Part shown: positions 17,188 to 26,438 of the stretch, piece by piece
Numbering within the stretch: the stretch's first letter is position 1
Layout of the letters: each line of letters begins with the position of its first letter
Assembly: GCF_001514115.1 (NCBI RefSeq)
Contig: NZ_KQ948451.1
Location: 665,308 to 729,307 of the forward strand
Length of the DNA: 64,000 nt
Reading direction: 5' to 3'
Source: Streptomyces olivochromogenes
GTDB taxonomy: Bacteria; Actinomycetota; Actinomycetes; Streptomycetales; Streptomycetaceae
Notes under the pieces: generated by a model
What the model was told of the DNA's origin: nothing
Databases searched by the model: none
What the model saw: the letters and a program-made list of their open reading frames with translations, nothing else
Made by a program: the position numbers and the translations under genes

Positions 17188-18105
17188 GTGGACACCATGC
17201 GTGATCGTTTCGCCCCCGTCATGACGCGGCTGCTCGACGAGGACCCCCGGGTCGCTGTCGTCCTCGCCGAGATCGGCAAGGACGGTTTCACGGAAGCCCG
17301 GCGCAGGCATCCCGATCGGGTGATCAACATCGGGATCCGCGAACAGCTCCTGGTCGGGGCGGGCGCGGGCCTGGCACTGACCGGTCTGCGGCCCGTCGTG
17401 CACACCTTCGCCAGCTTCCTCGTCGAGCGGCCGTTCGAGCAGGTCAAGCTGGACCTCGGACACCAGGACGTGGGCGCGGTGCTGGTGAGCGCGGCCGCGT
17501 CCTTCGACTGGCCCGCCGGGGGCTTCACCCACATGGCACCCGGCGATGTGGCCCTGCTCGACACGCTGGACGGCTGGACCGTGCACGTTCCCGGCCATCC
17601 GGACGAGGCCGAGGAGCTGCTGCGGCAGGCGGTCGCCGCCGGGGACGACAAGGTGTACGTGCGGTTGTCCGTGCAGTCCAACGCGCAGGGTCTGCCGGTC
17701 GACGGGGCCCGTTTCCGTACCGTCCGGGAAGGGCGCGCAGGGGTCGTCGTCGCCGTCGGGCCGATGCTCGACGCCGTACTCGCCGCCACGGAGGGACTCG
17801 ACGTCACCGTCCTGTACGCGGCCACCGTGAGGCCCTTCGACGGGCAGGCCCTGCGCCGCGCCACGGAGGCCGCGGGCACCGACGTCGTCCTCGTCGAGCC
17901 GTATCTGGCCGGTACGTCCACGGCCGCCGCGGGCGACGCGCTCGCCGACGTACCCCACCGTGTCCTCGGCCTCGGCGTCCGCCGGCGTGAGCTGCGCCGG
18001 TACGGAACCGTCGACGAGCACCTGACCGCGCACGGCCTCGACGCGGGATCCCTGCGGGAGCGGATCGGCGGCTTCCTGAGCGCCTCGGGCCGACCGCGCC
18101 CCTGA
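17188..18105 (+). CDS. Transketolase-like protein, C-terminal (pyrimidine-binding) subunit
   Basis: A 305-residue partner of the preceding gene, from GTG 17188 (GAAAGGACCCCC upstream). It has the transketolase central and C-terminal domains: the IGIREQLLVGAGAGLAL segment contains the catalytic Glu that activates ThDP, then SFLVERPFEQVKLDL and a Rossmann-like C domain (VDGARFRTVREG..VVVAVGPM). With the N-subunit it should move a two-carbon unit or make a related ThDP product. Confidence 0.9.
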   Translation: MDTMRDRFAPVMTRLLDEDPRVAVVLAEIGKDGFTEARRRHPDRVINIGIREQLLVGAGAGLALTGLRPVVHTFASFLVERPFEQVKLDLGHQDVGAVLVSAAASFDWPAGGFTHMAPGDVALLDTLDGWTVHVPGHPDEAEELLRQAVAAGDDKVYVRLSVQSNAQGLPVDGARFRTVREGRAGVVVAVGPMLDAVLAATEGLDVTVLYAATVRPFDGQALRRATEAAGTDVVLVEPYLAGTSTAAAGDALADVPHRVLGLGVRRRELRRYGTVDEHLTAHGLDAGSLRERIGGFLSASGRPRP

Positions 18106-18139
18106 GTCCGCCCCGCGCGGACCCGCGCGGACCCGCGTG

Positions 18140-18499
18140 TCAGTCGGCCTTCGGAAGGCCCAGCTCCGGGTAGGCGTCGAGCAGCCGGGGCGGAGCCGCC
18201 TGGCGCCAGGAGTCGGCCAGGATGTCACGGAGTTCGTCGCCGTCCTCCAGGGCGGCGAGCCGGACCCTGACCCAGGCGAAACCCGCCTCGTGGTCGGCGA
18301 TCCAGAACTTGCCGGGCTCCGCCTGGACGAGTTCGTCGCGCTCCTCCTTCGGGCAGCGCACCGCGATGGACGTCTCCTCCTCGGGCAGCGTGGCGAACAT
18401 CTTCCCCGCGACCCGGAAGGTGGGCATGCTCCAGGCGATCTTCTCCGTGGTGTCCGGCAGGGAGAGGGCGGTACGGCGTACGTCGTCGGCATCCGGCAT
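18140..18499 (-). CDS. MmcQ/YjbR family DNA-binding-like protein
   Basis: A 119-residue protein with the YjbR (CyaY-like) signature: VRRTALSLPDTTEKIAWSMPTFRV, KMFATL, then WIADHEAGFAWVRVRL. ATG 18499 is chosen because family members start just before DADDVRR. An in-frame ATG 42 bases further upstream is possible. Biological role is not settled for this family. It is convergent with the transketolase gene. Confidence 0.85.
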   Translation of the reverse strand: MPDADDVRRTALSLPDTTEKIAWSMPTFRVAGKMFATLPEEETSIAVRCPKEERDELVQAEPGKFWIADHEAGFAWVRVRLAALEDGDELRDILADSWRQAAPPRLLDAYPELGLPKAD

Positions 18500-18748
18500 G
18501 GGAGGCACGGTAGCCAAAGGCACTGACATCGACAGGCGTCGGCGGGTTCGGTCGCTCCCGGCTCCCCGCCCGAGATGGTCGATGATTGAACCAGCTGCAA
18601 TCGGATCGATACTGAACGTAATATTTTTCGAGCACCGGCTGCACGTTCGGGTCGCCCCGGACGCTTCATGGGTGGAGGCGGATGGTGCCTCTGGTGCCGG
18701 GGTGGGGACACGGCACCTTCGATCAGCACAGGTACAGGGGAGGACCCC

Positions 18749-18928
18749 GTGCAGCAGAGCGCTGCCGCGTGGTTGTTCGAGATCGCGCTTGGCATGAGGG
18801 TGTTCGGCCCGGACGTCGTCCGTGGCTGCCGTCGGCTGCTGACGGCCGGCGTACGGATCGGCATCACCGGACTGACCGGCACCCGCGCCCCGTCCCGCTC
18901 CGCCGAGTCGACCCGGGACGTCCCGTGA
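18749..18928 (+). CDS. 59-residue small protein coupled to a sigma factor
   Basis: GTG 18749 follows GGGGAGG by five bases, and the TGA overlaps the sigma-factor GTG (GTGA at 18925-18928). The peptide has an N-terminal SAAAWLFEIALGMRVFGPDVV and a Cys-Arg-Arg segment; it is amphipathic rather than clearly membrane-spanning. I do not recognise a family. The strong SD and tight coupling argue it is real and linked to sigma-factor expression or control. Confidence 0.6.
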   Translation: MQQSAAAWLFEIALGMRVFGPDVVRGCRRLLTAGVRIGITGLTGTRAPSRSAESTRDVP

Positions 18929-19530
18929 ACGGCGACGGCGGGCCGGAGGAGACCGGCGGGGCCGTCGGCACACCGCGGGTGGTGCCCATCGACCAGTGGG
19001 ACCCCACCGTGCAGATGGCGTACTGGGGGTTCCACCATCAGCGCCGCCAGGACTACATGCGCTACGCCTATCTCCAGCTCGGCTCCGACGCCGACGCGGA
19101 GGAGGCCGTGGACCTGACCTTCGACCAGGTCATGGACCGCTGGCCGCGGATGCTGCGGATGGAGAACCTGGAGGGCTACGCCTGGACGATCCTCAAGCGC
19201 CGCATCATCGACATGCACCGCAAGCGCCGACGCCGCCCGGAGCTGATGGAGATCGCCGCCTTCGAGGCGGCGCTCGCCGATCCGGCCGAGGATCCGTACG
19301 ACACGCTCACCGACGCCATCGCCCTGTACGTCGCGGTCGGCTCCCTGAGCGAGCGGCAGCGGGACGCGATCCTCCTCTACTACGGCATAGGTTTCACGGC
19401 CGCCGAAGCCGCCGTACTCATGGGCAACGAGGAGGCCACCGTCCGCTCCCAGCTCCGTACCGGCCGGCGGCGCCTCGCCACCCTGCTCAAACTCCGCTGC
19501 CCGGAGCACTCCGACGGGAAGAACCCCTGA
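18925..19530 (+). CDS. RNA polymerase sigma-70 family (ECF-type) sigma factor
   Basis: A 201-residue sigma factor. Region 2 is RRQDYMRYAYLQLGSDADAEEAVDLTFDQ to EGYAWTILKRRIIDMHRKRRRR, and region 4 is LSERQRDAILLYYGIGFTAAEAAVLMG with EATVRSQLRTGRRRL, the helix-turn-helix for the -35 element. GTG 18925 overlaps the small upstream ORF, and its TGA overlaps the next ATG. No anti-sigma factor with a membrane helix is adjacent; the flanking small and unknown proteins could play that part. Confidence 0.9.
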   Translation: MNGDGGPEETGGAVGTPRVVPIDQWDPTVQMAYWGFHHQRRQDYMRYAYLQLGSDADAEEAVDLTFDQVMDRWPRMLRMENLEGYAWTILKRRIIDMHRKRRRRPELMEIAAFEAALADPAEDPYDTLTDAIALYVAVGSLSERQRDAILLYYGIGFTAAEAAVLMGNEEATVRSQLRTGRRRLATLLKLRCPEHSDGKNP

Positions 19531-20201
19531 TGAGCACCCTGCCGTCCGACCGCCGCACCATCGACGAACTGTTGGCCAAAGCGCGTACGCGGGATCGTTA
19601 CGCCGACTACGACCTCGCGGCCTCCGAAGCCCGTCTGCGCAGCCGTCAGGCGGCCCGGCACCGCCCGCGCAACCCCGATGCCGCGCTCGTCCGAGCCGTG
19701 TGGACCACCCCAGAGGACGACCGCACCCCGGACGCGGACCGCGCCTGGTGGGACCTGAACGCCGTGAGCCTGCTGGTGCTGTTCGGGCCGGACGCCGACC
19801 GTCATCTGAGCGAGTTCATCGACAGCCAGTACGCGGACAAGACCGGCGCCCTGGTCTTCGCGTGCCTGCTGCACGTGGCGGGCGACAGCAGCGGGGCACG
19901 CTTCTGGTGGCGTTTCGCGGCGGGGGTCGGCCACCAGGTCGCCGAGTACTGCCTGTTCCTCGAACACGCGCACAGCGGCGAGTACCACGACGCCGACCAC
20001 TGGCGCACCCAACTGGTGCGCGAGCACTTCGAACCCACCTACATGTGCGGCGACCGCGTCACCGCGCCGTTGGTCAATCCGGCGTTCATCGACCACGTCC
20101 ACCCGCACATCGCCCGCCCGCACCACCCGGAGATCGGCATCGTCCCGCTCCCCCGGCCGCCTCTCGTGAAGGAGCTGCGCCACCTGACCTCCCTGCTGTA
20201 G
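19530..20201 (+). CDS. Unknown protein cotranscribed with the sigma factor
   Basis: A 223-residue soluble protein starting at ATG 19530 in a TGATG overlap. The N-terminus (IDELLAKARTRDRYADYDLAASEARL) is helical and charged. The middle (ALVFACLLHVAGDSSGARFWWRFAAGVGHQVAEYCLFLEHAHSGE) looks like a TPR/helical repeat segment common in Streptomyces sigma-factor-linked proteins. No catalytic motif or signal peptide is seen. Coupling suggests a role tied to the sigma factor. Confidence 0.8.
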   Translation: MSTLPSDRRTIDELLAKARTRDRYADYDLAASEARLRSRQAARHRPRNPDAALVRAVWTTPEDDRTPDADRAWWDLNAVSLLVLFGPDADRHLSEFIDSQYADKTGALVFACLLHVAGDSSGARFWWRFAAGVGHQVAEYCLFLEHAHSGEYHDADHWRTQLVREHFEPTYMCGDRVTAPLVNPAFIDHVHPHIARPHHPEIGIVPLPRPPLVKELRHLTSLL

Positions 20202-20223
20202 CCGCGGCGGGAGCGGCGGCTCG

Positions 20224-20760
20224 TCACGCGCCGGGGACCGTCGCTCCCACCCGCTTGTAGAAGATCGTCGTCGGGCACAGCTCTCCCGACGGAGTCGCCG
20301 CGTAGTCGGGTATCGCCCCGAGCCGGGTCCAGCCCGCGGAGCGGTAGAGGGACTCGGCGGGGCTGTCGGTCTCGGTGTCCAGGTGCAGGAGGGTGATTCC
20401 GGCGGTGGCGGCCGCGTGCTCGGCGGTGGTCAAAAGGACCCGGCCGAGGCCCTGTCCGCGGCCGTCGCGGTGCACCATCAGCTTCACCAGCTCCGCGCGG
20501 TGGCGGCTGTTGGGTTTGTCGGGGAAGACGAGGCTGACGGTGCCCAGGATCCGGTCCGCGGTGTGCGCCACCCACACGGCGAGGCGTCCGGCCGACACCG
20601 AGTCCACGCGCTCCTCCCACCAGGCGACGGCCTTCGCCCGCTCCAACGGGGCGAGGAAGCCGATCGAGGCCCCGCCCTCCACGGTGTCGACCAGCAGTTC
20701 GGCCAACTCGCCCGCCGAGGCCCGAAGGCGCTGGGCGTCCAGCCGGGAGACGGTGGTCAC
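20224..20760 (-). CDS. GNAT-family N-acetyltransferase
   Basis: A 178-residue acetyltransferase from GTG 20760, overlapping the XRE stop (GTGA). The acetyl-CoA motif is LMVHRDGRGQGLGRVLLTTAEHAA (Q/RxxGxG/A form), with a preceding strand AVWVAHTADRILGTVSL and a late LYRSAGWTRLG. Its substrate is unknown. It is cotranscribed with the XRE-cupin regulator, which probably controls it. Confidence 0.88.
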   Translation of the reverse strand: MTTVSRLDAQRLRASAGELAELLVDTVEGGASIGFLAPLERAKAVAWWEERVDSVSAGRLAVWVAHTADRILGTVSLVFPDKPNSRHRAELVKLMVHRDGRGQGLGRVLLTTAEHAAATAGITLLHLDTETDSPAESLYRSAGWTRLGAIPDYAATPSGELCPTTIFYKRVGATVPGA

Positions 20761-21332
20761 GGCAGCACCACCACCAGCGCGTACCGCACGTCCTCGGGGC
20801 CGGGACACCGGAAGCGGGTGGGCCCCCAGACCCGCAGCCGCAGACAGTCCCCGGCGTCGAGCCGGTGTTCGACGTCCTGCGCGGTCACCTCCAGCGTTCC
20901 GTCGAGGACCCAGACGTGCTGCTCCAGGCCGGGCACGGGAGGCCGGTCGTAGGCGAGGTCGGCGCCGGCCCTGAGCCGCCCCTCGACCAGTTCGCCGCGC
21001 AGCCCTGCGTGCGGCGGGGACACCGATCGCCGTACGAATCCGGAGGCCTCGTCGGCCCAGACCGTCTGGTCGGCCGCCCGCACCACCGGAACGGGTTCCG
21101 CCTCGACCTCGCTGAGCAGCTGCGACATGGTGCGTCCGTACACGGCGCACAGCCGGTTCAGGAGCGAGGCCGTGGGGCTGATCTCGGCCCGCTCGGCACG
21201 GGACAGCGTGGAGCGGCTGACCCCGCTGCGCTCCGCCAACTCCCCCAGGGACCAGCCACGTTCGGAGCGCAGCTCGGCCAGCCGGGCCCCGAGCCGGACA
21301 TCGACGACATCGAGCTCCCCATTGTTTCCCAT
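20757..21332 (-). CDS. XRE-family regulator with C-terminal cupin domain
   Basis: A 191-residue repressor-type protein. The helix-turn-helix is ARLAELRSERGWSLGELAERSGVSRSTLSRAER (residues 15-47). A cupin follows (about 100-190), with GLEQHVWVLDGTLEV and HRLDAGDCLRL. ATG 21332 lies inside an imperfect palindrome, suggesting autoregulation. The partner gene is a GNAT acetyltransferase; this regulator/acetyltransferase pairing is common in actinomycetes. Confidence 0.9.
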   Translation of the reverse strand: MGNNGELDVVDVRLGARLAELRSERGWSLGELAERSGVSRSTLSRAERAEISPTASLLNRLCAVYGRTMSQLLSEVEAEPVPVVRAADQTVWADEASGFVRRSVSPPHAGLRGELVEGRLRAGADLAYDRPPVPGLEQHVWVLDGTLEVTAQDVEHRLDAGDCLRLRVWGPTRFRCPGPEDVRYALVVVLP

Positions 21333-21356
21333 ATTCGGGATGCTATCCCAGATATG
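21330..21356. promoter_or_regulatory. Palindromic operator over the XRE gene start
   Basis: Imperfect 27-base palindrome: arms CATATTCGGGAT and ATCCCAGATATG around GCT, with 10 of 12 arm positions paired. It overlaps the start codon of the XRE gene, a position suited to autorepression. Confidence 0.6.
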
Positions 21357-21401
21357 AACACAGCAGGGTGCCCCGCCGGCCGCCCCCTCCCGCCACTCAC
21401 C

Positions 21402-22307
21402 TCAGTCCACCGTCGCGGCCTCCGCCAGCGCGTCCAGCACCGGGCGGATCAGCGGATGCCCCTCCGCGCCCCGGCGTACGGCCGCGAAGACCCGGCGCGT
21501 GGGCGCGACGCCGTCGACCGGTCGGACCAGCACGCCCGTGAGATCCATCCCGCGCAGGGCGGAACGGGGTACCAGGGCGACACCCGCGTCGGCCGAGGCA
21601 AGGGCCACGACGGCCCGGAAGTCGTCAGAGGAGTGTTCGAGACGGGGTTGGAATCCGGCGTTCTCGCAGGCCAGGACGACCACGTCATGGCAGGGGTTGC
21701 CGGGGTACGGGCCGATCCACGGGTCCTTGGCCAGCTCGGCGAGCGGGACCTCGGTGGCGTCGGCGAGCCGGTGTCCGAGCGGGACGACCGCGTCGAAGGG
21801 CTCGGCGTACAGGGCTACGGGGGTCAGGCGCGGGTCGTCCGCGTCCGGGGCGCCCCGGTACTCGACGGCGACCGCGATGTCGACCAGCCGGTCGAGCACC
21901 ATCGGCAGACTGGCGTCGCCCTCGGCGTCCTGGACGCGGACGTGGATGCCGGGTGCCGTGCGGGCGAGGCGGGCCAGCGCGGGGGCCACCACCAGGCCGA
22001 TGCCGGTCGCGAAGGAGGCGACGGTGACCGTGCCCGCCGAGCCCGCACTGTACGCGGCCAACTCCGCCTCGGCGCGCTCCAGTTGGGCCAGCACCTCGTT
22101 GGTGTGACTGAGCAGGATCTCGCCGGCCGGAGTCAGCCGTACGCCCTTGGCGCCGCGCTCGACGAGTCGGTGGCCGGTCTCCTGCTCCAGCGCGGTCAGC
22201 TGTTGGGAGACGGCCGAGGGGGTGAGATAGAGCGCGGCGGCCGCCGCCGTGACCGTGCGGTGGTCGGCCACCGCACGGAGGATGTGGAGCCGCCGCGCTT
22301 CGATCAT
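21402..22307 (-). CDS. LysR-family transcriptional regulator
   Basis: A 301-residue LysR protein. The winged helix-turn-helix is ILRAVADHRTVTAAAAALYLTPSAVSQQLTALEQETG, followed by the periplasmic-binding-like effector domain starting at SAGTVTVASFATGIG. ATG 22307. It lies just after kbl on the same strand and may be cotranscribed with tdh-kbl and control threonine use; the effector is unknown. Confidence 0.9.
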   Translation of the reverse strand: MIEARRLHILRAVADHRTVTAAAAALYLTPSAVSQQLTALEQETGHRLVERGAKGVRLTPAGEILLSHTNEVLAQLERAEAELAAYSAGSAGTVTVASFATGIGLVVAPALARLARTAPGIHVRVQDAEGDASLPMVLDRLVDIAVAVEYRGAPDADDPRLTPVALYAEPFDAVVPLGHRLADATEVPLAELAKDPWIGPYPGNPCHDVVVLACENAGFQPRLEHSSDDFRAVVALASADAGVALVPRSALRGMDLTGVLVRPVDGVAPTRRVFAAVRRGAEGHPLIRPVLDALAEAATVD

Positions 22308-22338
22308 GTGACCGATTCTCTCAGGTCACAGGCGTCTT

Positions 22339-23532
22339 TCAGCCCTCGAGCTCCGCACGGGCTGACACGAACGCGTCGACCGCCCGGTTCACGTCCTGCG
22401 TCGAGTGCGCGGCCGAGAGCTGGACCCGGATCCGGGCCTGGCCCTGCGGGACGACCGGGTAGGAGAAGCCGATCACATAGACGCCGCGCTCCAGGAGGAG
22501 CTCGGCCATGCGTCCCGCGACGGACGCGTCGCCGATCATGACGGGGGCGATCGCGTGGTCACCGGGGAGGATGTCGAAGCCCTCCGCGGTCATCCGGGAG
22601 CGGAACAGCGCGGTGTTCTCGGCGAGGCGGATGCGCAGGTCGTCGGCCGACTCCAGCAGGTCGAGCACCTTCAGGGAGGCCGCCGCGATCACCGGGGCGA
22701 GCGTGTTCGAGAACAGGTACGGGCGGGAGCGCTGGCGCAGCAGCGCGACGATCTCGGCGCGGGCGGCGACATAGCCGCCGGAGGCGCCGCCGAGCGCCTT
22801 GCCGAGGGTGCCGGTGATGATGTCGACGCGGTCCATGACACCGTGCAGCTCGGGGGTGCCGCGGCCGCCGGGGCCGACGAAGCCGACGGCGTGCGAGTCG
22901 TCGACCATGACCATGGCGTCGTAGCGGTCGGCGAGGTCACAGATCTCCTTCAGGGGCGCGACATAGCCGTCCATCGAGAAGACGCCGTCGGTGACGATCA
23001 GACGGCGGCGGGCGTCGGACGCGTCCTTGAGCTGTGCCTCCAGGTCCGCCATGTCGCGGTTGGCGTACCGGAAGCGGCGCGCCTTGGAGAGGCGGATGCC
23101 GTCGATGATCGAGGCGTGGTTGAGGGCGTCGGAGATGACCGCGTCCTCGGCGCCGAGGAGGGTCTCGAAGACGCCGCCGTTGGCGTCGAAGCAGGAGGAG
23201 TAGAGGATCGTGTCCTCCTGTCCGAGGAACGCGGACAGCCGCGCCTCAAGCTCCTTGTGCACCTCCTGCGTACCGCAGATGAAGCGGACGGACGCCATGC
23301 CGTAGCCCCAGCGGTCGAGGGCCGCGTGGGCGGCGGCGACGACCTCGGGGTGGTCGGCGAGGCCGAGGTAGTTGTTGGCGCAGAAGTTGAGGACCTCGCC
23401 GGGGCGGCCGCCCGCGGTGACGTTCACGGTCGCGGACTGCGGGGTGCCGATCACGCGCTCGGGCTTGTGCAGACCGGCGGCGCGGATCTCGTCGAGGGTG
23501 GTGCGGAGGTCGTCGCGCACGGAGTCGAACAT
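22339..23532 (-). CDS. kbl: Glycine C-acetyltransferase (2-amino-3-ketobutyrate CoA ligase)
   Basis: A 397-residue PLP enzyme that cleaves 2-amino-3-oxobutyrate with CoA into glycine and acetyl-CoA. Fold-type I alpha-oxoamine synthase motifs are present: [43 protein letters not shown] and the PLP lysine in [17 protein letters not shown] 23532, 48 bases after tdh, with which it forms the two-step threonine degradation route. Length matches the family. Confidence 0.96.
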   Translation of the reverse strand: MFDSVRDDLRTTLDEIRAAGLHKPERVIGTPQSATVNVTAGGRPGEVLNFCANNYLGLADHPEVVAAAHAALDRWGYGMASVRFICGTQEVHKELEARLSAFLGQEDTILYSSCFDANGGVFETLLGAEDAVISDALNHASIIDGIRLSKARRFRYANRDMADLEAQLKDASDARRRLIVTDGVFSMDGYVAPLKEICDLADRYDAMVMVDDSHAVGFVGPGGRGTPELHGVMDRVDIITGTLGKALGGASGGYVAARAEIVALLRQRSRPYLFSNTLAPVIAAASLKVLDLLESADDLRIRLAENTALFRSRMTAEGFDILPGDHAIAPVMIGDASVAGRMAELLLERGVYVIGFSYPVVPQGQARIRVQLSAAHSTQDVNRAVDAFVSARAELEG

Positions 23533-23580
23533 GGAAGGGCTCCTAGGGGGTTACGCGGTCGGAGTGGCTCTTGCGGACGC

Positions 23581-24609
23581 TCACGCGCTCCAGTCGAGGA
23601 TGACCTTGCCGCCGCGGCCGCTCGCGGCGTCCGCGAAGGCCGCCTCGTAGTCGCGGTAGCCGTAGCGGCCGGTGATGACCGGCGCGAGGTCGAGGCCGCC
23701 TTCGAGGAGGACGGACATCGCGTACCAGGTCTCGAACATCTCACGGCCGTAGATGCCCTTGATCGTGATCATGGAGGTGACGATCCGGGACCAGTCGACC
23801 GCGAACTCCTCGGCGGGCAGACCGAGCATCGCGATCCGGCCGCCGTGCGTCATGTTGGCGATCATGTCGCGCATCGCCTCGGGACGGCCGGACATCTCCA
23901 GGCCGATGTCGAAGCCCTCGCGCAGGCCGAGGGAGCGCTGCCCGTCGGCGATGGTCGACTCCGCGACGTTCAGCGCGAGGCTGACGCCGATCTTGCGGGC
24001 GAGGTCGAGGCGCTCCTCGCTGACGTCGGTGATGACGACGTTGCGGGCACCCGCGTGCCGGGCCACGGCCGCGGCCATCAGACCGATCGGGCCCGCGCCC
24101 GTGATGAGGACGTCCTCGCCGACCAGAGGGAAGGACAGCGCCGTGTGCACGGCGTTGCCGAACGGGTCGAAGATCGCGGCGACGTCGAGGTCGACCGGGA
24201 CGCGGTGCACCCACACGTTGGCGGCGGGCAGGGCCACGTACTCGGCGAACGCGCCGTCGCGGCCGACGCCCAGGCCGACGGTGGCACGGCACAGGTGGCG
24301 GCGCCCGGCCAGGCAGTTGCGGCACTTGCCGCACACGAGGTGGCCCTCGCCGCTCACGCGGTCGCCCGCCTTGATGTCGGCGACGTCGCGGCCGGTCTCG
24401 ACGACCTCTCCGACGAACTCGTGGCCGAGGACGAGCGGCGTGCGGATGGCCTGCTGCGCCCAGCCGTCCCAGTTGCGGATGTGCAGGTCGGTGCCGCAGA
24501 TCCCGGTCCTGAGGACCTTGATCAGTACGTCGCCGGGGCCGATCTCCGGTTCCGGGACGTCCGTCAGCCAGAGCCCGGGCTCCGCCTTCTCCTTGACCAG
24601 CGCCTTCAA
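23581..24609 (-). CDS. tdh: L-threonine 3-dehydrogenase
   Basis: A 342-residue zinc medium-chain dehydrogenase oxidising threonine to 2-amino-3-oxobutyrate with NAD. The TTG at 24609 gives exactly the usual family start and length. Catalytic zinc ligands lie in CGTDLHI and GHEFVGEV; the structural zinc site is CGKCRNC..RRHLC; the NAD fold is [11 protein letters not shown]. It works with kbl just downstream. Confidence 0.96.
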   Translation of the reverse strand: MKALVKEKAEPGLWLTDVPEPEIGPGDVLIKVLRTGICGTDLHIRNWDGWAQQAIRTPLVLGHEFVGEVVETGRDVADIKAGDRVSGEGHLVCGKCRNCLAGRRHLCRATVGLGVGRDGAFAEYVALPAANVWVHRVPVDLDVAAIFDPFGNAVHTALSFPLVGEDVLITGAGPIGLMAAAVARHAGARNVVITDVSEERLDLARKIGVSLALNVAESTIADGQRSLGLREGFDIGLEMSGRPEAMRDMIANMTHGGRIAMLGLPAEEFAVDWSRIVTSMITIKGIYGREMFETWYAMSVLLEGGLDLAPVITGRYGYRDYEAAFADAASGRGGKVILDWSA

Positions 24610-24745
24610 GCTACGGCTCCCGTGGTGAGGTCCCGGAGCAGGGCACGCCGAAGGGGCCCGTACCGGGGAGAGGGGTGATTTCCCGGAGAAATCTGCCGCA
24701 CGGGTGCGCCATCGGTCCATCGAGGATTTCTTAAGCGCGGCCGCA

Positions 24746-24791
24746 GCTTTCCTTCACGCCTCCGGCCAGGGCTTTCCTTCACGCCTGCGGC
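24746..24791. repeat. 25-base-period direct repeat upstream of tdh
   Basis: Two near-identical 21-base copies of GCTTTCCTTCACGCCTSCGGC (one mismatch) at 24746-24766 and 24771-24791. They lie about 140-180 bases upstream of the tdh start and just beyond the GAF gene. The pair may be a binding site or a chance duplication. Confidence 0.4.
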
Positions 24792-24799
24792 CGCGGGCG

Positions 24800-25390
24800 T
24801 CAGATCCCCCCGGTGTCCTGTCTGCGCTCGATCTGCTCGACCAGTTCCGCCGCCATCGACTTGATGGTCTCCAGGCCCGCCTTCCCCCACGGGCGCGGTT
24901 CGAGGTCGACGACGCAGATCGTCCCGAGGGCGATGCCGGTGTGGTCGATGAGCGGGGCTCCCAGGTAGGAACGGACGCCGATCTCGTCGACGACCGGGTT
25001 GCCGGCGAAACGCGGGTAGTCGCACACGTCTTCGAGGACCAGCGCCCTGCGGCGGACCACCACATGGGGGCAGAAACCGTAGTCGCGGGTCATGTAGCGC
25101 CCGACGACCTTCACCGTGCCGTCCGGGGCGGCCGGGAGCGGCCGGGTGACCGAGACGTTTCCGTCCGGGGTGTGCAGGCCCGCGAAGAACTGCCGGTTCT
25201 CGTCGATGAAGTTGACCATCGAATACGGCACCGCGGCGACTTCGGCGAGCCGGTCCGCGAAGGCGTCGAAGGCGGGTTCCGTGTGCTCCCCCAGGCCGAG
25301 TCGGCGCAGCCGGCTGACCCGGGCGGGGGCGTCCTTGTCCTCCGGCGTCAGCAGCAGACGACCGGCCGGGCGCGGCGGGTCGTAACTCAT
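24800..25390 (-). CDS. GAF-domain protein linked to conservon 2
   Basis: A 196-residue single GAF domain (about 40-190): FADRLAEVAAVPYSMVNFIDENRQFFAG, then DYGFCPHVV, LVLEDVCDYPRFAGNPVV and YLGAPLIDHTGIALGTICVVD. It has no output domain and probably senses a small ligand or redox state. ATG 25390 follows conservon cvnD by 105 bases on the same strand, so it is likely the last gene of that operon. Confidence 0.9.
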   Translation of the reverse strand: MSYDPPRPAGRLLLTPEDKDAPARVSRLRRLGLGEHTEPAFDAFADRLAEVAAVPYSMVNFIDENRQFFAGLHTPDGNVSVTRPLPAAPDGTVKVVGRYMTRDYGFCPHVVVRRRALVLEDVCDYPRFAGNPVVDEIGVRSYLGAPLIDHTGIALGTICVVDLEPRPWGKAGLETIKSMAAELVEQIERRQDTGGI

Positions 25391-25495
25391 CTACGGGCTC
25401 CCTGGTGTGGGGCGGGCGTCATGGTGTGGGCTCCGTGGCGGGGGACGTGGGTCGGGTGCGGGCTCAGCGGTCGAAGGCGTACGCCGGGTGCGGGC

Positions 25496-26083
25496 TCAGC
25501 GGATGGGTGCGTGCGTCGGTGCGTGGGCGAGGAGGTGGCGGACCAGGGTGAGCAGGGTCTGCACGCCCGAACTGGAGATCCGGGCGTCACAGCGCACGAT
25601 GGGGATCTCGGGGTCGAGGTCGATGGCCGCGCGCACCTCCTCGGGGTCGTAGCGGTAGGCACCGTCGAACTCGTTGACCGCGACGATGAAGCCGAGACCG
25701 CGCTGCTCGAAGAAGTCGACGGCCGCGAAACAGTCCTCCAGGCGACGGGTGTCGGCGAGGATCACCGCACCGAGCGCGCCCTCGGACAGCTCGTCCCACA
25801 TGAACCAGAACCGCTGCTGTCCGGGTGTGCCGAACAGGTACAGGACGTGTTCCGGATCGAGGGTGATGCGGCCGAAGTCCATCGCCACGGTGGTCTCGAC
25901 CTTGTTCTCGATGCCGTCGAGATTGTCGGTCGCGGCGCTGACCGTGGTGAGCAGCTCCTCCGTGCTGAGCGGCGCGATCTCGCTCACCGCGCCCACGAAG
26001 GTCGTCTTGCCGACCCCGAACCCTCCGGCCACCAGGATCTTCAGCGCGGTGGGGAAGGGATCAGAGCTGTCGTCGTAGTCCAT
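25496..26083 (-). CDS. cvnD: Conservon 2 GTP-binding protein CvnD
   Basis: A 195-residue small GTPase with Walker A GGFGVGKTTF, switch ETTVAMDFGRI, G3 LFGTPGQQRF and AVNEFDG. It overlaps cvnC by 23 bases. The second conservon lacks a P450 and is followed instead by a GAF protein, unlike conservon 1. Partners are the roadblock and DUF742 proteins encoded upstream. Confidence 0.93.
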   Translation of the reverse strand: MDYDDSSDPFPTALKILVAGGFGVGKTTFVGAVSEIAPLSTEELLTTVSAATDNLDGIENKVETTVAMDFGRITLDPEHVLYLFGTPGQQRFWFMWDELSEGALGAVILADTRRLEDCFAAVDFFEQRGLGFIVAVNEFDGAYRYDPEEVRAAIDLDPEIPIVRCDARISSSGVQTLLTLVRHLLAHAPTHAPIR

Positions 26084-26438
26084 CGAGCACTGCCTCCAGA
26101 AGAGACCGGTCAGTGGGGTTGTGGTGGAACTCGGGCGGCTTGGTGGTCAGTGCCCCGCAGTCGACGAGGTCGGAGAGCAGCACCTTGGTGACCGCCGCGG
26201 GCAGCTTCAGGTGTGCCGCGATCTCCGCGACCGAGACGGGCGCCCGGCACAGTTCGAGTGCCTGGGTGTGCTCGGGGCCGAGGTAGCCCAGAGGTGTTGC
26301 CCCGGTGGCCATCACCTGCGACAGCAGGTCGAGGGCGGTGGTCGGCCGGGTCCGGCCGTTGCTGACCGTGTAGGGGCGCACCAGCCGTCCGGCCGCGTCG
26401 TCGAGCCAGGGCCCGTCGCCGGCCGCGGCCACGCTCAA
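26061..26438 (-). CDS. cvnC: Conservon 2 DUF742 protein CvnC
   Basis: A 125-residue DUF742 protein with RLVRPYTVSNGRTRP and the winged-helix-like ALELCRAPVSVAEIAAHLKLP..VTKVLLSDLVDCGAL. GTG 26438 overlaps the cvnB stop by GTGA. Confidence 0.93.
   Translation of the reverse strand: MSVAAAGDGPWLDDAAGRLVRPYTVSNGRTRPTTALDLLSQVMATGATPLGYLGPEHTQALELCRAPVSVAEIAAHLKLPAAVTKVLLSDLVDCGALTTKPPEFHHNPTDRSLLEAVLDGLRRQL

Noticed and set aside
17155..19509. 784-codon minus-strand frame
   Set aside because: It lies over transketolase, YjbR and sigma-factor genes with clear motifs in other frames; no domain is recognisable.
22405..24678. 757-codon plus-strand frame over kbl and tdh
   Set aside because: Low-complexity antisense frame opposite two well-defined enzymes.
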